64,000 bases of DNA from Mesorhizobium_G sp050247155 (GCA_050247155.1 JBFWUS010000002.1:62001-126000); one strand, 5' to 3'; shown: positions 51,925-61,096, counted from the stretch's first letter. Translations and numbers: made by a program. The notes: a model not told the origin generated them from the letters alone.

Positions 51925-52302
51925 TCAATCGTACTTAATATAGGCGAAGCGTTGATCTGTCGCGGGAGTGCCTTCCAGTGCGCCGCCTTCCGTGCCGGGC
52001 TGCCACTGCACCACATCCTCGATCTTTTTCGCCAGTTCGAAGTCCTTATCGGTGATGCCCTTGGCGGCATGGTTCATCAGGCGCACCTCGACCCAGGCGT
52101 AGGATGCGGTGATGTCGGGGTGATGCCAGGCAGCTTCTGCGAGATGGCCGACGGTGTTGATCACCATCAGCGTGCCCTTCCAGCTATGGGTTTTGTATTT
52201 GCGGCGGATCCAGCCGTTCTCGTATTTCCACTTGGGCAAGTCCTTGGCCAGCCGCGCGACGATCTCTTCTTCCGAGTAGGTTCTTTCCTTTGCCTCAGCC
52301 AT
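51925..52302 (-). CDS. Pterin-4a-carbinolamine dehydratase-like protein
   Basis: A 125-residue protein of the PCD/DCoH fold. The active-site signature is present as WHHPDITASYAWVEVRLMNH with a following Asp in KGITDKDFELA. The canonical enzyme dehydrates 4a-hydroxy-tetrahydrobiopterin. The C-terminal ~25 residues (GTEGGALEGTPATDQRFAYIKYD) are an extension. Position before fhcB, among H4MPT genes, suggests a role in handling a pterin cofactor such as H4MPT, but no direct evidence shows which. First gene of the minus-strand unit. Confidence 0.85.
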   Translation of the reverse strand: MAEAKERTYSEEEIVARLAKDLPKWKYENGWIRRKYKTHSWKGTLMVINTVGHLAEAAWHHPDITASYAWVEVRLMNHAAKGITDKDFELAKKIEDVVQWQPGTEGGALEGTPATDQRFAYIKYD

Positions 52303-52436
52303 CGCCGTCTCCTTGTCCTTTGGTCCCGCGCGTCAGATTGTACCAGCAGCAGTGCTTGCTCCTGAGGCGAAAGCCGCTATCATGAACGCGGGCACCTTTT
52401 CCGTGTATAGCACACGATGCACCCATCGAGGGGCAT
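52303..52436. promoter_or_regulatory. Divergent promoter region of the two H4MPT operons
   Basis: This 134-bp gap separates the pcd-fhcBADC unit from the orf4-mtdB-mch-fae unit. On the plus strand TTGCTC (52356-52361) and TATCAT (52378-52383), 16 bp apart, form a possible promoter for the beta-RFAP synthase gene. No operator symmetry was noticed. Confidence 0.4.
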
Positions 52437-53396
52437 ATGTCGAGTTCTGTTGTGATCAGGCTGCCCGCACGCCTGCATCTCGGCTTTCTTGACCCTAGCG
52501 GCAGCGACGCGCGCCGCTTCGGCAGTATCGGTTTGCCCCTGAGCGAGCCGGAGACGGTGATAACGCTGCGGCGCGCGCCGGAGACCGTGGTCGAAGGTCC
52601 CGAGGCCGAACGCGCCGCGCGCCATCTTGCAACGATGAAAGAGACGCTGGGGCTACGCGGCCACCACCGATTGACAATCGAGCACGCGATCCCCGCTCAC
52701 GCCGGGCTAGGCTCCGGGACGCAGATCGCGCTGGCGGTCGCCGCGGCGTTGCGCACGCTGCATGGCCGGTCGCTGGATATCGGAAATGACGCAATGCGGC
52801 TGTCGCGCGGCAGGCGATCCGGCATCGGCATCGCCAGTTTCGACAGCGGCGGCATCATCATCGATGCCGGGCAGGATGGCAGTGGCGCGCCGCCGCCGGT
52901 GGTGGCGCGCATGCCGTTTCCCGACGAATGGCGTGTCATCCTCGTGCTCGACCAGACGACTGAGGGGTTGCATGGCGAGGACGAAATGGCGGCGTTCCGA
53001 AAGCTGCCGCCATTTCCCCGCACAAGCGTGGGAGAGATCTGCCGCCTGGCTTTGATGGGCGTCATGCCAGCTTTGGTGAGCCGCGATTTCGCGAGTTTCG
53101 GCGCGGCTATTGCAAGCATTCAACGGCTTGTTGGCGAGCATTTCGCGCCTGCTCAGGGCGGCGTTTTCACTTCGCGGCGGGTTGCCGACGTCATCGCGCA
53201 ACTCGCAGCGGCGGGGGCCGCGGGCATCGGCCAGAGCTCCTGGGGTCCGACCGGTTTTGCCTTCGCCCCGTCGGAACAGGCAGCGCAAAAATTTGTCGCG
53301 AGCGTTGCGCCGAACGGTACGGAACTGCACATCGTGCGCGGCCGCAATGATGGCGCCGCCATCGCGGTGACCGGCCTCGATCTGGTCGCCAACTGA
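52437..53396 (+). CDS. Beta-ribofuranosylaminobenzene 5'-phosphate synthase
   Basis: The first committed enzyme of tetrahydromethanopterin synthesis, joining p-aminobenzoate-type substrate with phosphoribosyl pyrophosphate and releasing CO2. The 319-residue GHMP-kinase-fold protein has RLPARLHLGFLDPSG at the start and the glycine-rich AIPAHAGLGSGTQIALAVAA motif, then SGIGIASFDSGGIIIDAG. It matches Orf4 of the Methylobacterium H4MPT cluster. It leads the plus-strand operon and is followed 29 bp later by mtdB. Confidence 0.92.
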   Translation: MSSSVVIRLPARLHLGFLDPSGSDARRFGSIGLPLSEPETVITLRRAPETVVEGPEAERAARHLATMKETLGLRGHHRLTIEHAIPAHAGLGSGTQIALAVAAALRTLHGRSLDIGNDAMRLSRGRRSGIGIASFDSGGIIIDAGQDGSGAPPPVVARMPFPDEWRVILVLDQTTEGLHGEDEMAAFRKLPPFPRTSVGEICRLALMGVMPALVSRDFASFGAAIASIQRLVGEHFAPAQGGVFTSRRVADVIAQLAAAGAAGIGQSSWGPTGFAFAPSEQAAQKFVASVAPNGTELHIVRGRNDGAAIAVTGLDLVAN

Positions 53397-53425
53397 CCCC
53401 TTCCCACCAATCGCAGGAGCAAGAT

Positions 53426-54322
53426 TTGGCCGGCAAACATATCCTCCACATGCTGACGCCGCTGAAGCAGATGAGTCCGTTCGACGTGAACATGGCGCTC
53501 GACGCAGGCTTCGATGCGGTAGTACCCTATACGAATGTGACGCTTGGCGAGGTCACCGGTCTTGTGCAGGACGCGATCTTTTCACGCCCGCCGGACGCCG
53601 GCCCGGACACCGGCATCTTCATCGCCGGCAAGGACGTGTCGCTTTCGCTCGACATGTTCGACGCGGCCAGGAAAGCAATGGTGCCGCCTTTTGTGATTTC
53701 CGTCTTCGCCGATCCGGCGGGGTCTTTCACGACCGCCGCCGCCATGGTGGCCAAGGTGGAGAAGGCGCTGGAGAAAAAATTCGAACGAGGCTTGAAGGAT
53801 GCGCGCATTGCAATATTCGGCGCGACCGGCGTCGTCGGGTTCTGCACGGCAGTCATCGCTGCCAAGGAAGGGGCAACGGTGGTAATCGCCGGGCATGATG
53901 GCGTCGAGCGCGTGAAGAAGATTGCCGCCGAAATGAAAGAGCGGTTCGGCGTCTCCGTCGAAGCGGTTGATGGGTCGACGGATTCGAAGAAAGAGATCGT
54001 GCTCGACGGTGCCGACGTGGCGCTTACAGCAGCCAAGGCCGGCGTTCAGGTGTTGTCGGCCGATCTTTTGAAGGGCGCGGGTAAGCTGCTCATCGCGGCG
54101 GATGTCAACGCCGTGCCGCCGGCTGGGGTGGAGGGTGTGTCGGTGCACGCCAATGCCGAGCCGATCGAGGGGACGAAAGCACTGGGCATCGGGCCACTCG
54201 CCATCGGCAATGTGAAATACAAGGTCGAGTCCGGCCTGTTTAAAAAGATGATCGAATCGAAGAAGGCCGTTGCCTACAATTTTCAGGACGCGTTCCAGCT
54301 TGCTCGCGAAATCGCCAAATAG
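53426..54322 (+). CDS. mtdB: Methylene-tetrahydromethanopterin dehydrogenase
   Basis: MtdB oxidises methylene-H4MPT to methenyl-H4MPT with NAD(P). The 298-residue protein starts at TTG 53426 (AGKHILHMLTPLKQMSPFDV) with GGAG upstream. Conserved segments are VVPYTNVTLGEVTGLVQDAIFSR-type substrate site, the Rossmann motif ARIAIFGATGVVGFCTAVIAA and DVNAVPPAGVEGV. MtdA, which also uses tetrahydrofolate, is the alternative, but the position between the beta-RFAP synthase and mch genes favours MtdB. Confidence 0.92.
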   Translation: MAGKHILHMLTPLKQMSPFDVNMALDAGFDAVVPYTNVTLGEVTGLVQDAIFSRPPDAGPDTGIFIAGKDVSLSLDMFDAARKAMVPPFVISVFADPAGSFTTAAAMVAKVEKALEKKFERGLKDARIAIFGATGVVGFCTAVIAAKEGATVVIAGHDGVERVKKIAAEMKERFGVSVEAVDGSTDSKKEIVLDGADVALTAAKAGVQVLSADLLKGAGKLLIAADVNAVPPAGVEGVSVHANAEPIEGTKALGIGPLAIGNVKYKVESGLFKKMIESKKAVAYNFQDAFQLAREIAK

Positions 54323-54335
54323 CGCAGGCCTGATC

Positions 54336-55439
54336 TTGGTCGCCGCCGTGTCCGGCCGGGCGCTGGCGCAGGCTGCGCGCCGCGCCGGCTATCGCGTGCG
54401 CGTTGCGGATTTTTTCGGAGACGACGATACGGTGGCTGCGGCCGAGAAGACGGCGCTGCTGCCGGGCAGCCTGCGCAACGGCGTCGATAGCGGCCGAACG
54501 GCCGCAGTGTTGCAGGAACTTGCCGAAGATGCGCCGTCGAGCCCCGTAGAGGCACTCATTCTCGGCTCGGGTTTCGAGCGCTTGCCCGATCTCGTTGATC
54601 AGCTTGCGGATCATTTCCCGCTCGCCGGCAATCGCGGCAACGCCATTCGTCGGATAAAGGATCCGGAAACACTGGCCGCAGATTGCGCCGAGCTCGGCAT
54701 GTCGCATCCCGAATTTTCTTGGGTCGAGCCCGCTGATCCGAAGAACTGGATCAGCAAGCGCGTGGGCGGAGCGGGCGGCGTGCATGTGCAGTCGGGTCAA
54801 GCTGGTGCACGAGCCGACGACCGCTATTTCCAATGTCGGATCGACGGGCAAAACATCTCGGCGCTATTCATCGCTGATGGGAGAAAAGCCCATGTCGTCG
54901 GCTTCAGCCGGCAGTGGACATCGCCAACCATGGATGCCCCGTTTCGTTATGGCGGCGCAGTGCGCCTCCTGCGGTTCGACCGTGACGATGCGGCGATGAT
55001 CAGCGGTTGGCTCTCCGATCTGACCGAACGGGCCGGTCTTGTCGGCCTGTGCAGCGCCGACTTCATCCGAAGCCGCGACGGGCATCACCTGATCGAGATC
55101 AATCCGCGCCCCGGTGCGACGCTCGACATTTTCGACACAGTGCAAGCGCCTTTGATCCGCGCTCATATCAACGCTTGCCGGGGCGAAGCGTTCCAACTGC
55201 CGCGTTTCAACGACAGCAAAGCGTCACTGGTCGCATACACAAGGCGATCGCTCGCCGCATTTCCCGAAATCAATTGGCCGGACTGGACCGCCGACCGGCA
55301 GGCGTCGGGGAGCCGGCTCGAACCGGGCGATCCCGTCTGCACCGTCTTTGCGGACGGGCGCAGCGCGGAGCAGGCGAAACACGCTGTCTACGCCAATCTG
55401 AGGCAACTGGAGGGGGCATGGGGCGGAGGCCGACCATGA
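54336..55439 (+). CDS. ATP-grasp protein of the H4MPT cluster (OrfY-like)
   Basis: A ~367-residue ATP-grasp ligase of unknown substrate, conserved between mtdB and mch in methylotrophs. It shows the N-terminal VAAVSGRALAQAARRAGYRV, the nucleotide-binding ISKRVGGAGGVHVQ, and the metal-binding SADFIRSRDGHHLIEINPRPG. The start is uncertain: TTG codons at 54270, 54300 and 54336 are in frame and the first two overlap mtdB. 54336 is chosen since homology begins there. It overlaps mch by 4 bp. A ligase step in H4MPT or methanofuran-analogue synthesis is likely, by context only. Confidence 0.82.
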   Translation: MVAAVSGRALAQAARRAGYRVRVADFFGDDDTVAAAEKTALLPGSLRNGVDSGRTAAVLQELAEDAPSSPVEALILGSGFERLPDLVDQLADHFPLAGNRGNAIRRIKDPETLAADCAELGMSHPEFSWVEPADPKNWISKRVGGAGGVHVQSGQAGARADDRYFQCRIDGQNISALFIADGRKAHVVGFSRQWTSPTMDAPFRYGGAVRLLRFDRDDAAMISGWLSDLTERAGLVGLCSADFIRSRDGHHLIEINPRPGATLDIFDTVQAPLIRAHINACRGEAFQLPRFNDSKASLVAYTRRSLAAFPEINWPDWTADRQASGSRLEPGDPVCTVFADGRSAEQAKHAVYANLRQLEGAWGGGRP

Positions 55440-56392
55440 CTAAAAATGCCTTGTCGCTGAACGCCAACGGTCAGGCGATTGTCGAGACGATGATCCGCGA
55501 TGCCGAGCAACTGCGCATATCGGTCGCGAAAGGTTCGCTGGGCGAGACCCTGATCGATGCGGGCGCAAAAGTCGCCGGCGGCATTGAGGCCGGCCTGCGG
55601 TTGGCCGAAATTGCGCTGGGTGGGATGGGCACGGTTTCAGCGAGCCTTGATCGCGCGACGCCGCTATGGCCCTACACTATCGAGGTGCGGTCGTCGCAGC
55701 CTGTGCTTGCCTGCCTGGCTTCACAATATGCCGGCTGGAGCCTGTCGAGCGACGGCTATTTCGCCATGGGTTCCGGCCCAGCGAGATCAATTGCCCGCGT
55801 CGAACCTTTGTTCGAGACGTTGTCCTATCGTGACAAGGCGAAGTCGGCGGTGCTGCTGCTGGAAACCGACAAGCCGCCTCCGGCGGCCGTGGTCGACAAA
55901 GTGGCCAAGACGACCAAGCTGAATCCAAGCGCGCTGACCTTTCTCTATGCCCCGACGCAGAGCCTCGCCGGCGCTACCCAGATCGTCGCGCGATCCCTAG
56001 AGGTCGCCTTGCACAAGGCGAACGACCTGAAATTCCCGTTGGAGAATATCGTGGACGGCATGGCGGCAGCGCCTCTGCCCGCGCCGCATCCGGATTTTCT
56101 CACAGCCATGGGCCGCACCAACGACGCGATCATCTATGGCGGGCTGGTTCAGTTATTTGTCACTGGTCCCGCCGACGCCGCCAGGGGTTTGGCCGAAAAA
56201 TTGCCCAGCCGCACGTCGCGCGATTACGGCAAGCCGTTCGCCGAGATATTCAAGGCGTTCAAGGGCGACTTCTACGCAATTGATCCGTTGCTCTTTTCAC
56301 CAGCCGAGGCCATCGTCACCGCGATCGACAGCGGCGAGACCTTTCGCGCCGGCGGTCGAGACCTGAAATTGCTCGAGCGGAGCCTCGGTTGA
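55436..56392 (+). CDS. mch: Methenyl-tetrahydromethanopterin cyclohydrolase
   Basis: Mch hydrolyses methenyl-H4MPT to formyl-H4MPT, linking MtdB to Fhc. The 318-residue protein has SLNANGQAIVETMIRDAEQL, DAGAKVAGGIEAGLRLAEI, DGYFAMGSGPARSIARVE, GRTNDAIIYGGLVQLFVTG and DYGKPFAEIFKAFKGDFYAIDP, all typical. ATG 55436 overlaps the ATP-grasp gene (ATGA), and its stop overlaps the next start (TTGA). The longer frame upstream is a shadow of the ATP-grasp gene. Confidence 0.96.
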   Translation: MTKNALSLNANGQAIVETMIRDAEQLRISVAKGSLGETLIDAGAKVAGGIEAGLRLAEIALGGMGTVSASLDRATPLWPYTIEVRSSQPVLACLASQYAGWSLSSDGYFAMGSGPARSIARVEPLFETLSYRDKAKSAVLLLETDKPPPAAVVDKVAKTTKLNPSALTFLYAPTQSLAGATQIVARSLEVALHKANDLKFPLENIVDGMAAAPLPAPHPDFLTAMGRTNDAIIYGGLVQLFVTGPADAARGLAEKLPSRTSRDYGKPFAEIFKAFKGDFYAIDPLLFSPAEAIVTAIDSGETFRAGGRDLKLLERSLG

Positions 56393-57327
56393 TCCCGCGC
56401 ATCCTGCTGCTGAACGAAAACCGTCGCGCCAACGGCCTGACATTGGCCCTGCGCAGGCGGGGCGCGATGGTGACGACGGCGGCGTTGGCCGACATCGCCT
56501 TCGACAGCACCGCGCCGAACGGCCTCACTTTCCCGCGCCTTGGGAAGCGGCTTCCAGATGCCGTTTTCGTGCGCTCGATCGCAGCCGGGTCTTTCGAGGC
56601 GATTACGCGCCGGCTGGGCATTTTGCATGCGCTGGAAAAGATGGGCGTGCCCGTCTGGAATTCGGCCGGGGCCATCGAGCGATGCGTCGACAAGTCGATG
56701 ACGACCTTTCTGCTGGCGCATGCCGGGCTGCCGACGCCGGCTACATTTGCCGTCGAAGGCATCGAAGCGGCGCGTGCTATCGCCACGCGCGAATGCCCCG
56801 CCGGCGCGCTGGTGTTGAAGCCGCTATTTGGTGCGCAAGGGCAGGGCATCCGCTTGATCCATGGGCCAGACGATCTGCCGAGCCGCGAAGAGGTCGCCAA
56901 CGTCTTCTATCTCCAGCGCTACATACCGCGCGCCGGTCCGCCCTTTCAGGATTTTCGAGTGTTCGTCTGCGCTGGCAGAGCTGTCGCGATGATGAGCCGC
57001 CGTAACGATGACTGGATCACCAACGTCAATCGTGGTGGCAAGCCGGTGCCAACCTCGCGGGAGCTCGAGGGAGAATTGTCCCGTCTGGCGATTGCGGCGG
57101 CGGCAGCCGTCGGCGCGAGTTTTGCAGGGGTCGACATCCTCTTCAACGACGGTGGCAAGGCTTTCGTGCTGGAGGTGAACAGCATGCCCGCCTGGTCGGG
57201 CCTGCAATCCGTGAGCAGCGTCAACATCGCGGGCGAGTTGGCTGATGCATTTCTTGACCATTTGGCCGAAATTCACGCGGCCGAACCGCGTCGCCCGATC
57301 CGCTTTGTATCGCCGGCAAATTCGTGA
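56389..57327 (+). CDS. RimK-family ATP-grasp ligase of the H4MPT cluster (Orf5-like)
   Basis: A 312-residue ATP-grasp protein of the RimK/MptN type. It has ILLLNENRRANGLTLALRR, VLKPLFGAQGQGIRLIH (ATP lid), VFYLQRYIPRAGPPFQDFRVF and the metal site VDILFNDGGKAFVLEVNSMP. Archaeal MptN adds glutamate to H4MPT; a similar amino-acid addition to the bacterial cofactor is plausible. It starts at TTG 56389 inside the mch stop and ends overlapping the next GTG start. Confidence 0.85.
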   Translation: MIPRILLLNENRRANGLTLALRRRGAMVTTAALADIAFDSTAPNGLTFPRLGKRLPDAVFVRSIAAGSFEAITRRLGILHALEKMGVPVWNSAGAIERCVDKSMTTFLLAHAGLPTPATFAVEGIEAARAIATRECPAGALVLKPLFGAQGQGIRLIHGPDDLPSREEVANVFYLQRYIPRAGPPFQDFRVFVCAGRAVAMMSRRNDDWITNVNRGGKPVPTSRELEGELSRLAIAAAAAVGASFAGVDILFNDGGKAFVLEVNSMPAWSGLQSVSSVNIAGELADAFLDHLAEIHAAEPRRPIRFVSPANS

Positions 57328-58190
57328 CCGAAACGACGACGCGAGACAAGTTGCGGGCAGAATATGAGCGCGCGTGCCGCCAGGAGATCGAGGCGCTGAA
57401 GCCGGGCAATGTACATGTCTTCGCCGACGGGCACCGGATGACGGTCGACCAGTTCATCACGAGCGCCACTGTTTCGGCCGCTCCACTGACCGATCCAACG
57501 CTAGCGCCGGGCAAGCGCATCCTGGAAGCCGTGCGTGCGACGCGCAACGCTGTCGGCGTCAACACCAATCTGGGCATTCTGCTGCTGGCCGCCCCATTGC
57601 TGTGCGCCGCGGAAGCGACAGGTGGCGTGCGGCGCAACATCGGGGTCGTGTTGCGCCGTCTCGATATGGCGGACACGGCTGATGTCTTCGCCGCCATCGC
57701 GCATGCTCAACCCGGCGGTTTGGGCGACGCAGGCGAAAACGATGCACGGGAGCCACCGAAGATTGGGTTGCTCGAAGCCATGGGCCAAGCGGCTGGCCGC
57801 GACATGGTTGCGAGGCAATATGTTACGGATTTCGCCGATGTTTTCGATGTCGGGCTGGCGGCGCTCGATGGCGCTGTTGCGCGCGGCGAGAGCGGTATGT
57901 GGCCAACAGTTTTTGCCTATCTCGCCTTTCTGACCGCTTTTCCCGACAGCCATGTTGGCCGCAAGCAAGGCCTCGCAACCGCTGTTGCCGTGCAGTCCCA
58001 GGCGCGCTCGGTCCTTGCCGCACTGCACACGCGACAGGACGAAAGCGAGCGTCAAGCAGCACTTACCCAATTCGACCGCCGGCTGAAGGCTGACGGCATT
58101 AATCCGGGCACCTCGGCGGACCTCACCGTTGCTGCACTTTTGGTCAGAAACCTCCGTGACAACTTGCATATTGCGGTCGTTGATGATTGA
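57324..58190 (+). CDS. CitG/MdcB-like protein of the H4MPT cluster (Orf7-like)
   Basis: A 288-residue protein of the triphosphoribosyl-dephospho-CoA synthase family. Segments are KPGNVHVFADGHRMTVDQFI, GVNTNLGILLLAAPLL and DSHVGRKQGLATA, giving the Asp/Glu and Lys residues of the family fold. No citrate or malonate decarboxylase genes are nearby; the gene is a standing member of bacterial H4MPT clusters between mch and fae, so a cofactor-synthesis role is likely. GTG 57324 overlaps the previous stop. Confidence 0.85.
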   Translation: MTETTTRDKLRAEYERACRQEIEALKPGNVHVFADGHRMTVDQFITSATVSAAPLTDPTLAPGKRILEAVRATRNAVGVNTNLGILLLAAPLLCAAEATGGVRRNIGVVLRRLDMADTADVFAAIAHAQPGGLGDAGENDAREPPKIGLLEAMGQAAGRDMVARQYVTDFADVFDVGLAALDGAVARGESGMWPTVFAYLAFLTAFPDSHVGRKQGLATAVAVQSQARSVLAALHTRQDESERQAALTQFDRRLKADGINPGTSADLTVAALLVRNLRDNLHIAVVDD

Positions 58191-58341
58191 ATTTCGGCAG
58201 CGAGGGAATTCTTCCCGCGCGGCTATCTAGCCAACCGGTCCGGCCACCGCCGGGCGCTGCCAACAAGGATAGTCGTCCATCGAGCGTCCGCTCGGTTGCG
58301 GCGTCTTTGGACTCCACATTTTGTCTGGAGGAGATTTGGCA

Positions 58342-58851
58342 ATGGCAAAAATCAACAAAGTGATGGTTGGCGAATCGCTTGTCGGCGACGGCAACGAAGT
58401 GGCTCATATCGATCTTTTGATCGGACCGCGTGGCAGCGCCGTGGAATCGGCTTTCTGTAACGCGCTCACGAACAACAAGGATGGCTTCACCAGTCTGCTG
58501 GCGGTGATCGCTCCTAACCTGCCCTGCAAACCGAACACGGTGATGTTCAACAAGGTCACGATCAAGGGCGCCAAGCAAGCTGTCCAGATGTTCGGCCCGG
58601 CTCAATATGCCGTTGCCAAGGCCGTCCAGGATTCGGTCGCGGATGGAACGATCCCCGCTGCCGAGGCCGACGATCTCTTCATCTGCGTCGGCGTGTTCAT
58701 CCATTGGGAAGCGGAAAGCGACGCCAAGATCCAGGACTACAACTATCGCGCCACCAAGGAAGCTCTTGAGCGCGCTGTCGCCGGCACGCCAACCGCAGCC
58801 GAAGCAACCAAGCAGCGCGATTCGGTCAAGCATCCGTTTGGTGCTTCCTAG
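58342..58851 (+). CDS. fae: Formaldehyde-activating enzyme
   Basis: Fae condenses formaldehyde with H4MPT to methylene-H4MPT, the entry to the pathway. The 169-residue protein is highly conserved: MAKINKVMVGESLVGDGNEV followed by AHIDLLIGPRGSAVE, where the His is the catalytic residue, then PNLPCKPNTVMFNKVTIKG and HWEAESDAKIQDYNYRATKE. GGAGGAG lies ~10 bp before ATG 58342. A 151-bp gap separates it from orf7, so it may have its own promoter as well. Hairpins follow its stop. Confidence 0.97.
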   Translation: MAKINKVMVGESLVGDGNEVAHIDLLIGPRGSAVESAFCNALTNNKDGFTSLLAVIAPNLPCKPNTVMFNKVTIKGAKQAVQMFGPAQYAVAKAVQDSVADGTIPAAEADDLFICVGVFIHWEAESDAKIQDYNYRATKEALERAVAGTPTAAEATKQRDSVKHPFGAS

Positions 58852-58876
58852 ACACGAGACAGCCCCGCACAGGTAA

Positions 58877-58967
58877 AGCCCCCGGCGGAGCCGGAGGGCC
58901 TGTTGCAGCGGCTGAAAAGAGCCTTGGGCTTTTGAGGCCGACGCCGGGGAATGAAATGTTCCCCGGC
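58877..58967. terminator. Hairpins between fae and the convergent HisA-like gene
   Basis: Two stems lie in the 129-bp gap. One at about 58877-58902 pairs GCCCCCGGC with GCCGGAGGGC around GGA. The second, perfect, pairs GCCGGGGAA (58943-58951) with TTCCCCGGC (58959-58967) around a 7-base loop. Neither has a strong U tract, but the convergent setting suits a two-way terminator. Confidence 0.55.
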
Positions 58968-58980
58968 TCGACGCAACAGT

Positions 58981-59694
58981 TCAGGCGTCGAGAGAAGCCA
59001 GATGCGTGGCGGTCAGCGTACCGTCATGCAGAGATGTCGCTATGAGCGCCGCAGAGACGCCCATTTCCGCCAATCGACGGACATCACCGTCATTGCGGAT
59101 TCCTCCTGCCGCGACGATGGCGCGGCCGCCGGCTCTCGCCTTGATTTCTCCCAGCAGGGTGGTGTCAGGGCCGGCGGCCGACCCCACCTTGGCGAGAGTC
59201 ATCACGATCACTGTGGCGGGCCAAAGGTTTGCCTGAGAGAGAATTGCCTCGGGGCCGCGAAACCCATCGGCGAAAAAATCGAGCGACAGGATCAGGTCGG
59301 GATGCTGGTGAAATGAGCGCAATAGCTTGTCGTCCGGCAGTGTCTCGGTTCCGATCACGGGATTGACGCCCGGCGTGGCGAGCACTCCTTCCAAAGTCGC
59401 AGCGTCGCTAATGCCCGCGTCGATCCAGAGCGAAGGGGCACTCGGCATGACCCGCAATGATTCGATTGCTGCGCGGTTCGGCGGCAGGCCCGCAATGGCG
59501 TCGAGATCGGCGCAATAAAAAGTCGAAAACGGAAAAAGTGTGCGCAGGCCGCGAGCCACATCCGCCGGTTCGGCGGATTGCGCCAAAGGCGTGACAATCG
59601 GTGCGTAGAGATGGCGCTGACCTTGCCTGGCCCGCACCACCTGACCGCCTTTCAAGTCCAGCACCGGAATGATACGCAAATCGCCCGTCTCCAT
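58981..59694 (-). CDS. HisA/HisF-like TIM-barrel protein of the H4MPT cluster
   Basis: A 237-residue (beta/alpha)8 protein starting METGDLRIIPVLDLKGGQVV, with the Asp of the HisA start motif, YCADLDAIAG, the WIDAGISD strand and IVAAGGIRNDGDVRRLAEMG phosphate-binding loop. It is not the histidine enzyme of a his operon; similar proteins occur only with H4MPT genes in methylotrophs, which suggests a cofactor-synthesis reaction of unknown type. ATG 59694 is 27 bp from the divergent MfnF-like gene. Confidence 0.8.
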   Translation of the reverse strand: METGDLRIIPVLDLKGGQVVRARQGQRHLYAPIVTPLAQSAEPADVARGLRTLFPFSTFYCADLDAIAGLPPNRAAIESLRVMPSAPSLWIDAGISDAATLEGVLATPGVNPVIGTETLPDDKLLRSFHQHPDLILSLDFFADGFRGPEAILSQANLWPATVIVMTLAKVGSAAGPDTTLLGEIKARAGGRAIVAAGGIRNDGDVRRLAEMGVSAALIATSLHDGTLTATHLASLDA

Positions 59695-59721
59695 ATCGAC
59701 GGCGTCAGGAAAGCCCGAAGC

Positions 59722-60759
59722 GTGAGCAAAGAAAAGAACATCGTTGTCGGTTTCGACGTCGGCGGCGCGCATTTGAAAGTCGTACGCGCCGAAGGCGGCC
59801 GCATCGTTGCGGCCCAAACCTACGCGACGCCACTTTGGCAGGGGTTGAGCACGCTCGAGAAGGCTTTTGCGGAGAGCGTCGACATTTGTGCGGGAGCCGC
59901 TAGCGCCGCGCTGACGATGACCGGAGAGCTGGCCGATGTCTTTTCCTCTCGCCAGGACGGTGTTCACGGTCTGCTCGATATCATAGAGCGCGAAACTCCG
60001 GTGAAGAAGAAGCGCATCTATGCCGTCAGGTCGGGCCTTGTTGAGGTAGCGCAGGCACGGAACTTGGCGAACGATGTCGCCTCGGCTAACTGGCATGCGA
60101 CCGCGTCACTCGTCGGCCGGCTGGCGGGCGATGCGCTGTTCGTCGACATGGGATCGACGACGACCGACCTGATACCGGTGCGGGATGGCGCCGTCTCGGG
60201 TCGCGGCTATAGCGATGCGGAACGGTTGCAGGCCGGCGAACTGGTTTATACCGGCTTCACGCGAACATTCCTGATGGCGGTCACCGACAAGGCCCCGGTT
60301 GCCGGCAGGTTCACGCCGCTGATGAACGAATATTTTGCCTCGACGGCCGACGTGCATCGCATCCTCGGAGTCTTGGAGGAGGCCGACGACAAACACGCCA
60401 CCGCCGATGGCAAGGAAAAGACGGTTGCCGCCTCGACGCTGCGGCTGGCGCGCACGATCGGCTACGACGCGGCCGGTCTGCCGGACGCCGAATGGCGCAC
60501 TGTCGCCGTCTGGTTCAGCGAAGAACAATTGCGGTCCATCCATGACGCCGCGACGCTGCACGAGGCCGCTTTGCCAGGCGGCGCGCCGGTGGTCGCCGCC
60601 GGAACGGGGCGCTGGCAAATCCGGCGGCTGGCGGCGCGGCTGGAGCGACCCTATGTCGATCTGGCCGACCTTATTCCCGCCGACAAATCTGTGCGCAACG
60701 AGGCCAGCAATGCAGCTGCGGCGACGGCGGTTGCGCTCCTTAACGACGGTCGCGCTTGA
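59722..60759 (+). CDS. H4MPT-linked C1 transfer pathway protein (hydantoinase/oxoprolinase-like, MfnF-like)
   Basis: A 345-residue protein of the actin-like ATPase fold. NIVVGFDVGGAHLKVVRAEG begins the nucleotide site and ALFVDMGSTTTDLIPVRDG forms the second phosphate loop, with GYSDAERLQAGELVYTGFTR between. It matches the uncharacterised family seen only with H4MPT C1 genes; the archaeal relative MfnF joins a furan to tyramine-glutamate in methanofuran synthesis. A role in making the methanofuran analogue used by Fhc is a reasonable inference. GTG 59722 is chosen. Confidence 0.83.
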   Translation: MSKEKNIVVGFDVGGAHLKVVRAEGGRIVAAQTYATPLWQGLSTLEKAFAESVDICAGAASAALTMTGELADVFSSRQDGVHGLLDIIERETPVKKKRIYAVRSGLVEVAQARNLANDVASANWHATASLVGRLAGDALFVDMGSTTTDLIPVRDGAVSGRGYSDAERLQAGELVYTGFTRTFLMAVTDKAPVAGRFTPLMNEYFASTADVHRILGVLEEADDKHATADGKEKTVAASTLRLARTIGYDAAGLPDAEWRTVAVWFSEEQLRSIHDAATLHEAALPGGAPVVAAGTGRWQIRRLAARLERPYVDLADLIPADKSVRNEASNAAAATAVALLNDGRA

Positions 60760-61096
60760 GATAGTCCCACAGCACCACTGCGTTGTTGTACCGCTCGTCG
60801 TGGGCAGCGTAGAGCAAGGTCACAACGCCCTCGTCGCTGAGCCGAGCAAGCAAGCTATCAACCGCCAAGCGATTTGCATCGAGTTCGGCAAGATAGCGCT
60901 CACGGAAACCCAGCCATTTTTCTGGATCGTGCGCGAACCATTTGCGCAGTTCCGTGCTCGGTGCCACCTCCTTCGCCCAGAGGTCGATATGAGCGCTTGC
61001 CTTGGACAGGCCGCGTGGCCAGAGCCGGTCCACCAGCACACGAAAACCGTCGTCACTGGACGGAGCATCGTAGGCGCGCTTGATGTGAAGCTTCAT
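60740..61096 (-). CDS. DUF488-family protein
   Basis: A 118-residue small cytoplasmic protein. MKLHIKRAYDAPSSDDGFRV, LVDRLWPRGLSK and LWAKEVAPSTELRKWFAHDP are the hallmark of the DUF488 family, whose function is not well established. ATG 61096 is the natural start. The last 20 bp overlap the 3' end of the convergent MfnF-like gene. No link to C1 metabolism is implied by the sequence. Confidence 0.88.
   Translation of the reverse strand: MKLHIKRAYDAPSSDDGFRVLVDRLWPRGLSKASAHIDLWAKEVAPSTELRKWFAHDPEKWLGFRERYLAELDANRLAVDSLLARLSDEGVVTLLYAAHDERYNNAVVLWDYLKRDRR

Noticed and set aside
58981..59694. HisA of histidine biosynthesis
   Set aside because: No his genes are nearby and the gene sits among H4MPT genes; the sequence is only HisA-like.
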